This document shows positions 21,681 to 32,757 of a stretch of 64,000 nt of DNA, piece after piece. A program made the position numbers and the translations under genes. The stretch covers positions 17,261,501 through 17,325,500 of the forward strand of contig OX637401.1 of NCBI GenBank assembly GCA_951799425.1. Direction: 5' to 3'. This DNA comes from Ilex aquifolium (lineage: Eukaryota > Streptophyta > Magnoliopsida > Aquifoliales > Aquifoliaceae). Positions within the stretch are counted from its first letter, which is position 1, and each line of letters starts with the position of its first letter. The notes below the pieces were generated by a model. That model searched no databases, had not been told where the DNA came from, and saw only the letters and a program-made list of their open reading frames with translations.

Positions 21681-22507
21681 GCATTGACTTACTCACACTT
21701 GCTGCAAATATGCTTGCTCCGAGGAAGTACCAGAACTCCACGATATGGGAGGCCTAGCTGAAAGTTTGCATTTTGCAATAATTGTGATTGGGTATTTACA
21801 TCTTTAAGATAGATATCTGAAAGATGCTCATGAACCTTTTTGATTATTGAATGTGCATAGGAGGATTCAGTGTTTCCTTTCGTTGATACAAATTTTACTG
21901 TGGGCACCATCTTTGGGGTGTGGCCGGGAGATGCTAACTGGAATAACATTAAGAGACCAAGCCGCGGCAGCAATGGGAATTTATGGACTGTGAGCAACAT
22001 ATGTTCTTGCTCTCAAGGATATCCCTGGTACCCATGAGTTTCTCCTTCTAGATGAAGGTACTCACACAATATTGCTAGATTTAACAGCCACAAAATGGGC
22101 TATTCTTTTTGCTCTATTTTCAGTCTCGAAGCAGGGCAGGATTCTGTCATATTCGGGGAAGGATTCTATCATATTCAGAAGTGAATATTGATGTTTCTCT
22201 TTCTTATTAAATGTTCCTTTTGTTATTAGGTGGCTCCTTTGGGGTTCCTGATGAAACTCATAAGAGATTTCCGTTCTTGAAAATCTGCACTTTTCAAAAT
22301 CTAGAAAACAAATGGGATTCTAGGATTCGAGAGAAAGCCAGAGGCTACAGTAGTGATGGGAAACAGTCTGTGCTAGACAAGATGATCAATAATCTGGATG
22401 ATAGGACTCAAGTTGCTTATGGATCCAAGAACAAGAATATTTGATTTGAAGCAACACTATATGGCTTCAGGCTCAAGGTCTCTGTGCCAGTTGAAGCTGC
22501 TGCTTAA
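21681..22507 (+). pseudogene. Captured fragment of chloroplast sedoheptulose-1,7-bisphosphatase
   Basis: The intact enzyme removes the 1-phosphate from sedoheptulose bisphosphate in the Calvin cycle. Three exon-like blocks remain. 21681-21763 reads as ALTYSH then, after a one-base shift, KYACSEEVPELHDMGG. 21861-22057 gives GGFSVSF, VDTNFTVGTIFGVWPGD, then after further shifts DQAAAAMGIYG and YVLALKDIPGTHEFLLLDEG, ending at a GT donor. 22230-22507 gives VAPLGFL, then after an insertion [13 protein letters not shown] and [15 protein letters not shown], then LYGFRLK and a stop. Introns with AG/GT borders persist, so it was captured as genomic DNA, not cDNA. The metal-binding DPLDGSS segment between GGFSVSF and VDTNF and a whole exon before 22230 are missing. 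With frameshifts and an in-frame TGA at 22442, it cannot make enzyme. Confidence 0.88.
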
Positions 22508-23460
22508 GATCTGTAGCTTTGTATTCATGTATTTTCCCTCTTTCTAGAACGAAATCAATGTGCTTTGTACACATGGTTGTATGATATTATTCATTTAGAT
22601 TACGGGGACAGTTAGGCTACATTTACAAGGTTGCATTCAACTTAGTGTCGGTCCAAGTTTAATATTTGATTATTTCGTTTTCACGATTAATATTCAGTGT
22701 TTGTTTATTTCTAGCGTGTCTATGTTAAGTGTTTGATTGTTTCGTTTTCAAGAACAATATAAATTTTTTTTTTTTGAATTGCAACATTGCAGGCACGGAT
22801 TATGGGGACTTTCAGTTTAGTACATGTCCGAGTTCATTGCTTGATTATTTCGTGCCCAAATTTAGTACTCAATTTTTTTGAATTGTACCGTGCCTTCAGG
22901 CACGGGTTATCCCTAGTATATATTAAAGTAGAGCTGAGTTTGAATTTTGGAGACAAAAAGAGGTCCAGATCGTTTTGAGACAAAACATAAACACATCCAA
23001 CGGACAATGTAATCCCAACATAAAAGATGTTTCAGATCATCTCATAAATATTGATCAAACGGTCTGCAGTGAGTAATGAATTTTGTTTTCCGGCCCAACA
23101 ACGTTTCCTTTTTTAATTAGAGTTTTATTCTTTGTACAACTCTAAAACTCTCATCTCTCATATAACTCTCTCTCTTTATCTCATATTCACTCTCTCTCTC
23201 TCTCATACTCCTATCTCTAAGATGTTTTAAAATTTAAATATAAGAATATACTATTTTATCTTTTATATAACTCTCATTCTTTCTCTATATCATACGTCTA
23301 TGTCTCTTTTATGGAGACTCTCTCTCTTCATCCCCATTCAAGCCCTAATTAAATACACTCAATTTGAATCTTTTTTCACTTTAAAATTTAATTCAATTTT
23401 AATTTATTTGAGAAAGTACAAGGGGGGCTCAGATTAAATCCACTTTTAATTCAAAGGCCC

Positions 23461-24150
23461 ACATTTCATCTCACTTCTTCCATTTCAATCCAATGGCTTG
23501 CAATGCATCTCAACCAAAAAAAAAAATTCCCGCCCATTAAAGCTACACCCACACGGCACCCCCAAGCAACCCAATTCAAACACTCTCCTTTTCTCTCTCT
23601 CAATCTCTCACCTCTCGCTCCTCTGCGGAAGAAAACCCGTCTCAAGCTTCTCTTTCTCTCTCTCAGAGAGAACCATACTGCCCTTCTCAGAAATTCAGAT
23701 CGCAAGCGGCACGACACCGCCACAGCACAACCAGAGCCCTCTTCCAAGGTAATACTCCTTGCCTCTCTCTCTCTCTCTCTCTCTCTCTAGTAGCATAGAC
23801 ACCGGAACCACAATCCCTCCTCTCCCCATCCACCCTGTTTCCCCCTATATTTCGTCAGTTATCCCCCTAACACATAGAACACATACAATTTCGCCCTAAC
23901 CCCCTAATCTATCTCTCTCACGTGGTCTCCTCCTACCCCTCTCTGATGCCTATACTCTCTGACTATGTCTCCCTTTTTCATGCCCTAATTCTCACACAAA
24001 CCCACCATCTCTCCCTCATCTCTCTTTGATTTGTTGCCCGCCCCTCTCACTATCACCGCTTCAGTTGCATTATAGCCACCCTTTCTCTTCCTTCCTCCCT
24101 CTCTCTCTCACACTCCACAGCCCACCGACTACCACACTTCAACCCCTTTG
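23461..24150 (+). other. CT-rich leader-like cargo in H4, gene not identified
   Basis: Pyrimidine-rich sequence with TCTCTCTC runs (23764-23789, 24103-24112) and a CCAAG|GTAATA donor-like junction near 23748. It resembles a captured plant 5' UTR, but the ORFs through it (83-95 codons) match no family I recognise. Confidence 0.35.
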
Positions 24151-25029
24151 CTGTCACACTTTCGGTATTATCAATTCTGAAACTTCTGCATAGGATTGTT
24201 TAGTGAGATATCAATAATTATCAATTTTTTTGAACAATTGTAAAGTGAGATATTATTGATGGTCCTGGTAATAATATTTTTTGAATTTTATATTTTTGTT
24301 GTGTGTTTTGAAGCTGGGATTATGTAAAAAAAATTTGGTACTAATCAATGCTCAATTATTGCTTTGATTCAAAGCATAATACTAATGTGATTCTAGAATG
24401 GAATAGAATGTGTTTGTGTGTGTTTTTTTGCGGCATGGGGGAGGATAGGCTGCCCCCATGGTAAAGTAGTAGAAACGTAGGAAAAAAATTGGTTACTAAC
24501 AAGAAAAGACTAATGGCATGAGATTATAAATTGGGTTAATGTAATTTTAGTTGGGAAAGGAAAGGTTAAGGCCCCAAGTGTTTGCTCTAATGTCCGAGAT
24601 AAATTTGAGCCAGCATTTGACGGAATTATGATTAGGCTTTTCTTTAAGTGGTGTCGCATCGCTAGATTGAACAGTTGTAAAGTGAGATATTATTATCAGA
24701 ATGGTTTTTAGTTTATAATATTTATTTTCTATTGATTGAATGGCTTAGAATTATAGTGGAGAACTAGCTAATTTCTACCGGCATATGCAAGGAAAGGAGA
24801 CACTTTCATTATGACCCTTAAAGCTATGTCATTAATTTTGACGATGGCACTAATAGAGAAGTAGCCAGTTCACCATGACTAGATTTCCAGCTTCACAACA
24901 TATGAACCACATTTTATTTACTATTTTCATTGAAGTGTTTTATATTTGAATTTTCTCTTACTTTCTTTATAAATTCTCTGTTATTATCCCTCTCATATCT
25001 ACTCTCTTACGCATTTTCCCTCTTACCAA

Positions 25030-25261
25030 ACCAAATAAAGCCAAACCAAGCCTTATGTCCTCATCATTTGGGGTCGGCCACATGAGTCCGTTTTCGCCAT
25101 TCATTTCGATCATGCGCTATACGCTCATTTAAGTTAAGTATTTTTATATCTTTTCTTATTATTTCATTCAATGTTAATTTAGATCTACCCCTATTTTTAG
25201 TACCATTAAGAAAAATTCTATCATTTTTTCGTATTTTTCCTCTTAGCTGGCATAAATTCAA
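25030..25261 (-). mobile_element. 3' end of an RTE-type LINE, inserted in H4
   Basis: The minus strand encodes NRGRSKLTLNEIIRKDIKIL, then RIAHDRNEWRKRTHVADPK and a stop. This is the conserved C-terminus of plant RTE-clade LINE polymerases (RGRP..W-VV..D, ..RAEWR-RIHVADP). Past the stop comes the usual AAGGCTTGGTTTGGCTTTAT-like 3' tail. Only about 60 codons remain; the 5' end is lost, as usual for LINE copies. Confidence 0.78.
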
Positions 25262-25363
25262 ATTTTGTCAGCTTGCTCATGAAACCTTAATGCGGCTTGC
25301 AAATTTCCTATAGGTTGCAAGTTTATGTGGTGGAAAAAAGTATTAGACACATTTCTTTTGAAT

Positions 25364-25447
25364 TTGATTGAAATGTTGACGACACAACTAATTAAATTTG
25401 ATGGAATCGTTGCTGATGGAGATGAGAAATTGCATACTAGAATTCAG
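25364..25447 (+). pseudogene. BAG-domain-like exon fragment captured in H4
   Basis: The plus strand reads LIEMLTTQLIKFDGIVADGD then EKLHTRIQ. This resembles the last helices of the BAG domain in plant BAG1-4 Hsp70 co-chaperones, where an LL-LD-IVADGD-KL-R--QV pattern is conserved. A CTATAG-like acceptor lies about 50 bases upstream. The match is about 28 residues long, after which the frame runs into unrelated sequence (FLKFFMMNCF), so this is at most a fragment. The call is from memory of the family pattern. Confidence 0.5.
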
Positions 25448-26301
25448 GCTATAGATTTGTTCTTGAAATTTTTCATGATGAATTGTTTCCTTTTTCCATT
25501 CTTTTCTGTACTTTTCATACGTTAAATGTTGATTCTTAGTCTGTGTCGTGGCTATTTATGATCAAACAATATTTTTTAATGATATCGTTTGGCTTATGAA
25601 AAGACTATTGGCTCAAGTAGAGCTTAAATCCATTTGAATGTTCTCTATCCTACCCATGCATTTGTTACACTTTGATTATATCTTATTCTTTGTTTAGCTC
25701 AATTGTGTGAGATAGATCATGCTTATGTTTGAATTTTGATTAGAGTTGAAAAAATTGCTTGGTAAATTGTAAACTCGGTGATGCTAGCTGATGGTGGTTT
25801 TGAAAAATAGTATGTGATGGTCTTTGGTTTAAATTTAGAAATGTTTATGGATTGACGACTCTGCATAACTCCGTTTGTATGTTAAATATAATGGTTTGGC
25901 AATAATTTACTTCGTAAAATTTTTTAAACTGGTATGGTGATTATGCCAATGATGATTGAATGTGTGAACTGGGATGCTAATGAGTAAATGTTTTTGGACT
26001 TTTAGTGGCAAGTGGATTGGGTATTGTGTAGTGTAGCATTTTTTTTATGAGAACAAGGCTTTTATTCAAATTACATATAAGTCTCCCTTTGGGTAGCACA
26101 AACAAAAGGAACTACCCTTGGGGTAGAATAATTGGCATGGAATTTCAATCAGAACTATCTACATTGTTCATTGTGATTGTTTTTCAATTGTCTTTGTGTA
26201 CTACTAAAGTTTGAGTTCAAAACTCTCGGCTTTTGGCTACTTGATTTTGTATACCTATCTTTTAATGTCTTTTTTTGATTGGGTTCAATTTGGATACAAA
26301 G

Positions 26302-26380
26302 TAACATTCATCAAATCAAGATACTAAAAAATCAAATTGAAATTTCTATAACACAAAATATCTTGATTTGATGAATGTTA
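26302..26380. repeat. Perfect 22-bp inverted repeat (foldback) in H4
   Basis: TAACATTCATCAAATCAAGA plus TA at 26302-26323 is repeated exactly in reverse complement at 26359-26380, with a 35-base loop. It could fold into a strong hairpin or be the remains of a small MITE. Confidence 0.9.
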
Positions 26381-26518
26381 ATTAGTATGAAATAGGTTTT
26401 TATAGGGTTTTGATTAATTATAGAGATTGTATGTCAATTAGTATGAAATAGAGGCTTATTTGTGTGTTAATTGATAATACTTTCATAATTTCAAAGATTT
26501 TATAACACACCGTTGAAC

Positions 26519-26557
26519 CCCCCCCCCCCCCCCCCCAACACACACACACACACACAC
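26519..26557. repeat. C homopolymer followed by (CA)n
   Basis: About 18 C then AACACACACACACACACACA. Its length may be unreliable in the assembly. Confidence 0.9.
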
Positions 26558-26954
26558 GTTGGGATTTTCAAATAGGTTAGGTTTTTTTAATGTTATATTA
26601 TTAAGAATTGGATTTTTAAATTGGGATTGTAAAGTTATTATTCAATGTTATAGTTGTTAGTCGTATTTTGATTAAATGCATGTTAATTGTATGAAATTTT
26701 ATAATGGGCAGGATTTGAAATTGAAAATTGTGTTTACGGTTGAATGTTATAGTTATAAACATGGTTATTGGTAGTTTTTTCATTTTTTTCAAATATTTTC
26801 AGGTATACATAGAAGGATGCTCGGTGTAAGCTATAAAGAAGATGAAGTTGTTTACCTATTTGTGCATGTGTATATTTTTTGTGTTTCGTCTTTTGTACAA
26901 TTAACTAATTATACATGGTTATGATGATTTTGGGTATGGAATGATGGTTGCTTT

Positions 26955-27410
26955 GATTGTTATGTATGATTGTAAGTTTTGTAGACAGATTTAGATTTTT
27001 CTGGGCTTCTATTTTTTTAGGAAACTCTATTGAAATTTTTTGAAATTAGTAGGGACTAGCTTGATATTTTGATGGTTGGATATGTGTTATTGATTGGGTA
27101 TGTATTGATTATTGTTGTGGTATGGTGAATTATGATGATTGTTATGTATGATTGTAAGTTCTGTAGACATATTTAGATTTTTTTTGGCTCCTATTTTAAG
27201 AGAAAATTACGCTGAAATTTTTGGAAAATTGAAGGGACTAGCTTGATGTTTTGTTGGTTGGATATGTATTGATGATTGTGGTGGTATGGTGTATTATGAT
27301 GATTGTTATGTATCATTGTAAGTTCTGTATATATGTTTAGATTTTTCTGGGTTTCTATTTTCAAAAGAAATTTTGCTGAAATTTCTGGATAATAGTATGA
27401 ACTACCTTGA
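26955..27410. repeat. Three-copy tandem repeat near the H4 3' end
   Basis: Units starting at ATTGTTATGTAT (26955, 27138, 27302) share GATTGTAAGTT-TGTA, TTTAGATTTTT-TGG and GAAATTTTTGG blocks. Periods are about 183 and 164 bp. Confidence 0.85.
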
Positions 27411-27523
27411 TTTCAAATTGACAGGTTGTTTTAGGTTGCAAAGAGTCTTTAGGTAATGTAGTATTTTTTGAGTTTTTTTTAATTTTTCGTTACACCGTAC
27501 CTTCAGGCACGGGTAATTACTAG

Positions 27524-30298
27524 TATATATATATAGTAGGGTTTTTTTAGTTTATATATGTTTTTTTAGTTTATATATATATTAATTAATTAATACGGGT
27601 AGGGTAAAATAAGAATGCGAAAATTGATGGGTATTCTGCATTTCTACCCGATTTAATCAGAAGACCAAAAACTCTTCCCTATTTCTACGTGATTTTTGCG
27701 GCTAGCCGGTCAGTAGGGTAGGGTAGGGTCGGGTAGGATAAGAAATTGCGACCAATCAGAAATTTGAACACCTCTATTTATACATGTCATGGTTCAAATA
27801 TTTATTGTGGGTAAAATGTTTATTAGGGTTCAAAAGTAAATATAGATAAAATATTTATTGTGATTAAAAAATTAAATTTAAATAGACGAATTTATTGTAG
27901 TTAAAAGATTTAAAATATAAGGCTGCTGTTATGTTTTATAATAAAAACCATTCTATCTTATTATATAAATTCCTAGCCTATTGTTTCTATCGACATTATA
28001 TAATCCATGAAAGAATTGAATGAATGCATTACCCAAGCCAGTCATATATGGGTAATACATATTGATTAGTTTGTGAAAAATTACATAATCTAAATATGAT
28101 ACAAATATGAAAAGACTCTATTCGATTATATCCTTAATCTTGCATGATTCATCCCATTTGCCAAAGGATTTGTCTACCTACCCTTAATCTTGAATGATTC
28201 ATCCCATTTTGTCAAAGGAGTTGTCTAGGGTACTAAGAAAAAAAAAATGGTATCATATCGACATTTATCATATTTATAAGTATTTTTATCACTGTTATGA
28301 TATCGAAAAGAAGTGAGAAAATAGTTACCATATTAGTGGTAAAAATGTCCATAAAATAACTTACAAAAATTATAAAAACACCCATTAAAATTATAAATTA
28401 TGAAAATATGATACCAATTTTTTTTTGGGTAACTTAGTCAAGTCCTTGGCCAAATGACTTTCTAGCTTTTCAATGGCATTGATGCTGAATATGCAGCATA
28501 TGCTGCTATCTCCTAATCTCCAATAGTAGTTCCACCTTGGTTGGTGAGTGTTTGGTGAAGTGTTACCAAACAAAACCACTAATTTTTAATTTATAAAAAT
28601 AAAAGTTTGATTTGGTGATGCTTAAAAAAATGTGGATTACATAAAAGTCTATATTTAAAATCACATGGTTTCTGTTGATTGAACTGACAACCCTAAAGTT
28701 AAAAGGATCAAATGGGGAGGGAAGGAAGGAAACTGTCAGCATCATGGGTTGGTGAGTCTGAAAAGACCAATTTGCCCCCAACAACCCCCATAAACCAACC
28801 CCCACAAACCAACCCCCACATAATTTTTCTATGCAGGTTAGAACTTAAATCTCCCAATGCTCACCAACTCTACCCAACAAAGACATAGTGAGCACATCTC
28901 TTACCAACTTGGATAATGACATAGTGAGGACATCATTCCAAATCAAGAGGTATGTTATACTGGTGACCAAACAGAGGTGAGAAATAACACTTTTTTGCTT
29001 TAAGGATAGATAATTTACGGTATATTTTCAAGTGATTTACTTATAAATCAGATATTCACTGTGTAAAATTGTGTAAAAGAATGTTAGAGATGATCTTAAT
29101 TTGGCTAAAAAGAGAGTTTTCGTAGATTATTAACGAGAAATACAATACAAGTTTATTCTTAATAGTGTTTGTCTTATTCGAAAGTCCGTTGAGGGAGAGT
29201 TTTCGTAATTTTCGTCAGCATTGGGCTTGGCCAGCCTAGCCCACCATTTATTATATGATGGATTGGGTTGTATAATATGAATCGAATCAACAGGAATATA
29301 AAAGAATAAGATGTTTTTGAAATAGACTTACAACTAAAAGGAATAAGTTGGTGATACGAGAACAGTTTTGATCTGACAAGATTAGTTCGTTGCTTAAAGT
29401 CATTTGTTGAATAGAATAGCTCATTGTTCTTTTCTTTTTGACCATTAAGAGTAAGGATTAATTAGAATATTTTGACCATTTTGTCATTCTCATATTGTAC
29501 ATTAAATTATTAATTTTGTTTCATATCATATCACTCTAATAGATAATGATTGTCAATTTTTTGATTGTAAATGTGCATGCAAGTGGTCTGTACTGTCAAT
29601 AAGTAATTGTCTATTGTACATGTGTATGTTAAAAATCAAGAAAAATACTCATTCATGACTTTGTCTTTCCTAGTAACTCTAAATTTTTTTCTTCTAATCG
29701 GCCTTCTTTTTCTTCTCAGTAACTATTTGCTTGCAAAATAAATAAAATAAAGTGATACTAATCACTTGATGGGAAGTTCTTTGGGGTTTTCCTCGTTCTT
29801 TTGACAAATTTTTAAGTTTGTCATTATCTATTGAAGTAATATAAAATAAAATTTATATTTTAGGATGCAATGTGAAAAATTTTATAGTTAATGGTGTAGA
29901 ATAAAATAAAGATAATAATTTAGAGGGATAAAGTGTAATTCACTCTAAGAGCAACCAAACTCTTTCTTTTTCTTTTTCTTTTTCTTTTTCTTTTTTCTTT
30001 TTTTGTTAATCGTACAAATAATTTCTTCTGGACTGAATTAGTTCAGATCCGGAGAGTTAGCATATTCAAGTTTGTTTCCGACATGCTTGGCTTGACCTTG
30101 ACATAGGACTTTTCCTCAAAACCTAGCTATTATAATAAGAATAATGTACGTTTGTTTGGATTATTTTTAGCTTGAAGTTGTTGGACAAACCTACCACCTT
30201 TCTTTCTTAATTTAATGGTTATGAATGATTCCGCTAGTAAATTATATTAATAAATTAGTTGATCAAAAATTATATTAATAAATTAAGTACAATTATTA
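27524..30298. other. Intergenic, no recognisable gene
   Basis: AT-rich. It includes the right-hand CTACCCGA motif block (27595-27740), a short CCCATTT-GTCAAAGGA tandem pair (28155-28220), and a pyrimidine (CTTTTT)n run at 29961-30004. No ORF resembles a known protein. Confidence 0.5.
29961..30004. repeat. (CTTTTT)n simple repeat
   Basis: Six or more CTTTTT units in a row. Confidence 0.95.
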
Positions 30299-30307
30299 TT
30301 ACTCTAA

Positions 30308-31190
30308 GGATTAATCTCAACTTGCATTCTGAAAAATCACTCGAATATTAATTTGTATATTCAAAGTTTAAAAATATCAATTTATACCTTGAAAGACAAA
30401 TTCATATCAATGTGCACCTGGGGCTAACTCCGTACATTAAGCCATTAAAAATATTTGAGCTAATTTTAAATTGTACCTCTCAAAGTTTAAATATTTCATA
30501 TTTATGATCTAAAAAAAAATTACATCTATTAATGCTCGGTATAACTCTCAATTACATCGTATCATAACATCTTAGTGTGATGTTCGAATCAATACAAAAA
30601 TATTTTTAAAATTAAAAAAAATTATAAATACCTATTTTTTTGCCTATAATACTCATTAAATAGTTATTTTATATCTACAATTGGACACAAATCTTTTGAT
30701 TGTCCGATCAAATTAAAGTTAGATACAAATAACACAACAGTAGATAGAAAATAGTTATTTAACGAGTATTATAAGTAAAAAAATATATATATTTTAATTT
30801 TTAAAAAATATTAAATAGCATTATATGAATTGTCGTAAATGTGAAATATATGACACAACGCAATTGACTCAACACAAAAATAGTGTTAAAAATATTTTTT
30901 TATTGACTCGAACACGACTAGAAAATGTTATGACACAATATAATTGAGAGCTATTTAGCGAGTAATAATGAATGAAATTTTTTTTGGATCATAAATGTGA
31001 AATATTTAAACTTTAATAGGTGCAATTTATAATTAATCTAAACTTTTTTAACGGAAAAATAGACGACAGTTAGTCTCAGGTGTACATTGATATGTATTTA
31101 TATTTTTTAGGTTTTAAATTAATATTTTAAAATTTTGAAGGTATAAATTAAAATTCGAGTGATTTTTAAGAATGCAAGTTGAGATTAACC
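30308..31190. mobile_element. Mutator-like MITE, copy 1, perfect 9-bp target duplication
   Basis: The left end GGATTAATCTCAACTTGCAT continues with TCTGAAAAATCACTCGAAT. The reverse complement of the right end reads GGTTAATCTCAACTTGCATT and continues with CTTAAAAATCACTCGAAT. The inverted repeats stay alignable for about 120 bp, to CATATCAATGT-CACCTG. TTACTCTAA flanks both sides (30299-30307, 31191-31199). Long inverted repeats with a 9-bp duplication point to the Mutator superfamily. The interior is noncoding. Confidence 0.9.
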
Positions 31191-31199
31191 TTACTCTAA

Positions 31200-31764
31200 A
31201 CATAATGTGATGAACGAGAATCTGTGATTTATGGGCCGGATCCAGAACAGCCTGACTAATGGGCCAAATGAAAAGCCTAACCAACCATGTCCAAAGCTGC
31301 AAATGAATCGAACCAAGCTAAAGGCAAAGTTTATAAGTTCACGAAAAGTATTTTAACAACAAGTTTCGAATATCTTTTTCAAACACAAATCGTCAACTTT
31401 TTGCTCAAGATTAAGCTTCATTCGACTCATCTCATCTAAATAAACGAAGTAAATTAAATTTACACTCGTGTTTAAATTTAAACTTGAATTTCAAATCATA
31501 TTTCAGCTCAAATTCACACGCAAAAAATTGATTTAAAATGCACAAAATGTATATATTTGTAGTTATATGTTGTGTTTATGAGCTTCACAAATTCAACAAG
31601 GTGGTAATTGATCACGATTCATTTACGAAACAAGATTAAAGATAAATTCATGTTCAATTCATTTTATTAAGGCGATATAATCATAACATAATTTGATGAT
31701 TTAATTTTGAGACTTAGCATGTTGTAATAATAATTAAATTCTCAAGTTAATATAAGTGGAATTG
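31200..31764. other. Intergenic between the two MULE MITEs
   Basis: AT-rich with no gene, RNA or repeat terminus recognised. Confidence 0.6.
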
Positions 31765-31773
31765 TTATTTCAT

Positions 31774-32501
31774 GGGTTAATCTCAAATTGTACCCTCAAA
31801 AGATCGTTCAAATCTCAATTTACACCCTTAAAGATCAAAAAATTTAATTTTCACCTACAAATATAGAAATTTGTATCAATGCGCACCTCAAACTAAGAGC
31901 CGTCAGTTTGTGATCTAAAACTAAATAGATAACACTCCCTCATGCTTGTCACTTAATCACTTAGATCCCCCACATTTGAAATATTACACCTACATCCCTT
32001 TAGAATCTAAATATGACTAAAAATATTCTCCCAATTGGGCATCTAAATAATTCTGTCTAAGTGATGTATTGCATTGGATATAAAGAATATTATATAAATA
32101 TATGTATTATATTGAACATTCAAATAGTAAGCTAGATTTTAAACTTTAAAGTATAACGTGCCTACAAAATAAAGGATAGTATAAAAATTATAATTTTTTA
32201 TTAGAATGAAATCATATTTTTTAACAGTTATATTAATAGATATCAACAACAATGAGTTATGTGTTATACGTGCACAAACGTCAGGAAGTATAGAAGTAAT
32301 ATTTTAAATGTGAGGGGTCCAAATGATTAAGTGACAAGTATGAGGAGATTTGGGTGTAATTTATCCATTTAATTTTAGTCAGCTTTTAGTTTCAAGTGCG
32401 CATTGATACAAATTTCTATCTTTGAGAATATAAATTGAAATTTTTAAAAGTACAAATTAAAATTCCAAACGATCTTCTAAGGTATAAATTGTAATTAACC
32501 C
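31774..32501. mobile_element. Mutator-like MITE, copy 2, perfect 9-bp target duplication
   Basis: The left end GGGTTAATCTCAAATTGTAC and the reverse complement of the right end, GGGTTAATTACAATTTATAC, open inverted repeats that stay alignable for about 120 bp, through AGATCGTT and ATCAATGCGCAC. TTATTTCAT flanks both sides (31765-31773, 32502-32510). The GGTTAATCTCAA ends and internal CCTTAAAGATAAA and ATCAATG-GCACCT blocks relate it to copy 1. Its right end lies 256 bases before the SHMT start codon. Confidence 0.9.
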
Positions 32502-32510
32502 TTATTTCAT

Positions 32511-32757
32511 TAATGAACAAACTTGTCTCTCTTAATCAATATGAACATGTTAGGTTCATTCCATGTCCTAACCACCCCCACCAACCACGCGAGTATCAGT
32601 CGACCACCCACTGAAAAGGGCATTTTCGTACTTTAAACTGTCGAACTCCTTTAAACCCACACCGCCACCTCCACCACACCTTGCACTTCTTCACTCTCTC
32701 TCTATCTCTCTCTCTCTCTCTCTCATTCCACCACCCACCCAAAAACCAACCACTGCT
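32511..32757 (+). promoter_or_regulatory. SHMT proximal promoter and 5' UTR
   Basis: A CT-rich leader (32694-32723, TCTCTCTCTATCTCTCTC) precedes the ATG at 32758. No canonical TATA box is evident; TACTTTAAAC (32630-32639) is the nearest AT-rich candidate. All of this short promoter lies downstream of a MULE MITE, so more distal control elements would be in or beyond transposon sequence. Confidence 0.5.

Larger units (their letters stand above)
19396..22916 (+). mobile_element. Large non-autonomous Helitron H3 carrying a captured SBPase fragment
   Basis: The 5' end TCTATATAATAAAGTAGAGC is preceded by A. The 3' hairpin CCGTGCC-TTCA-GGCACGG (22888-22905) is followed by GTTATCC and CTAG (22913-22916), then T. 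The 3.5-kb cargo includes a CT-rich leader-like stretch (19600-19850), a CA/CACAAA microsatellite (19997-20150), a direct duplication at 20668 and 21043, and an intron-containing piece of a sedoheptulose-1,7-bisphosphatase gene (21681-22507). No Rep/helicase is present, so it would need an autonomous partner. Confidence 0.88.
22917..27523 (+). mobile_element. Large non-autonomous Helitron H4 abutting H3
   Basis: The first ~170 bases parallel the H3 start (ATTAAAGTAGAGC, AGGTCCAGATCGTTTTGA, ACAAAACATAAACACATC). The initial TC is not present: TATATATTAAAG follows the H3 CTAG directly. The 3' hairpin CCGTACC-TTCA-GGCACGG (27495-27512, one mismatch) is followed by GTAATTA and CTAG (27520-27523), then T. 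Cargo: CT-rich leader-like DNA with a splice donor near 23750, an RTE-LINE tail, a BAG-like exon, an inverted repeat and a three-copy tandem repeat. No Rep/helicase. Confidence 0.8.

Noticed and set aside
19128-27760. A larger TIR element enclosing H3 and H4, suggested by CTACCCGA motifs on both sides
   Set aside because: The possible ends (AGGGTACTTCATAT and AGAGGTGTTCAAAT) match poorly and no target duplication was found.
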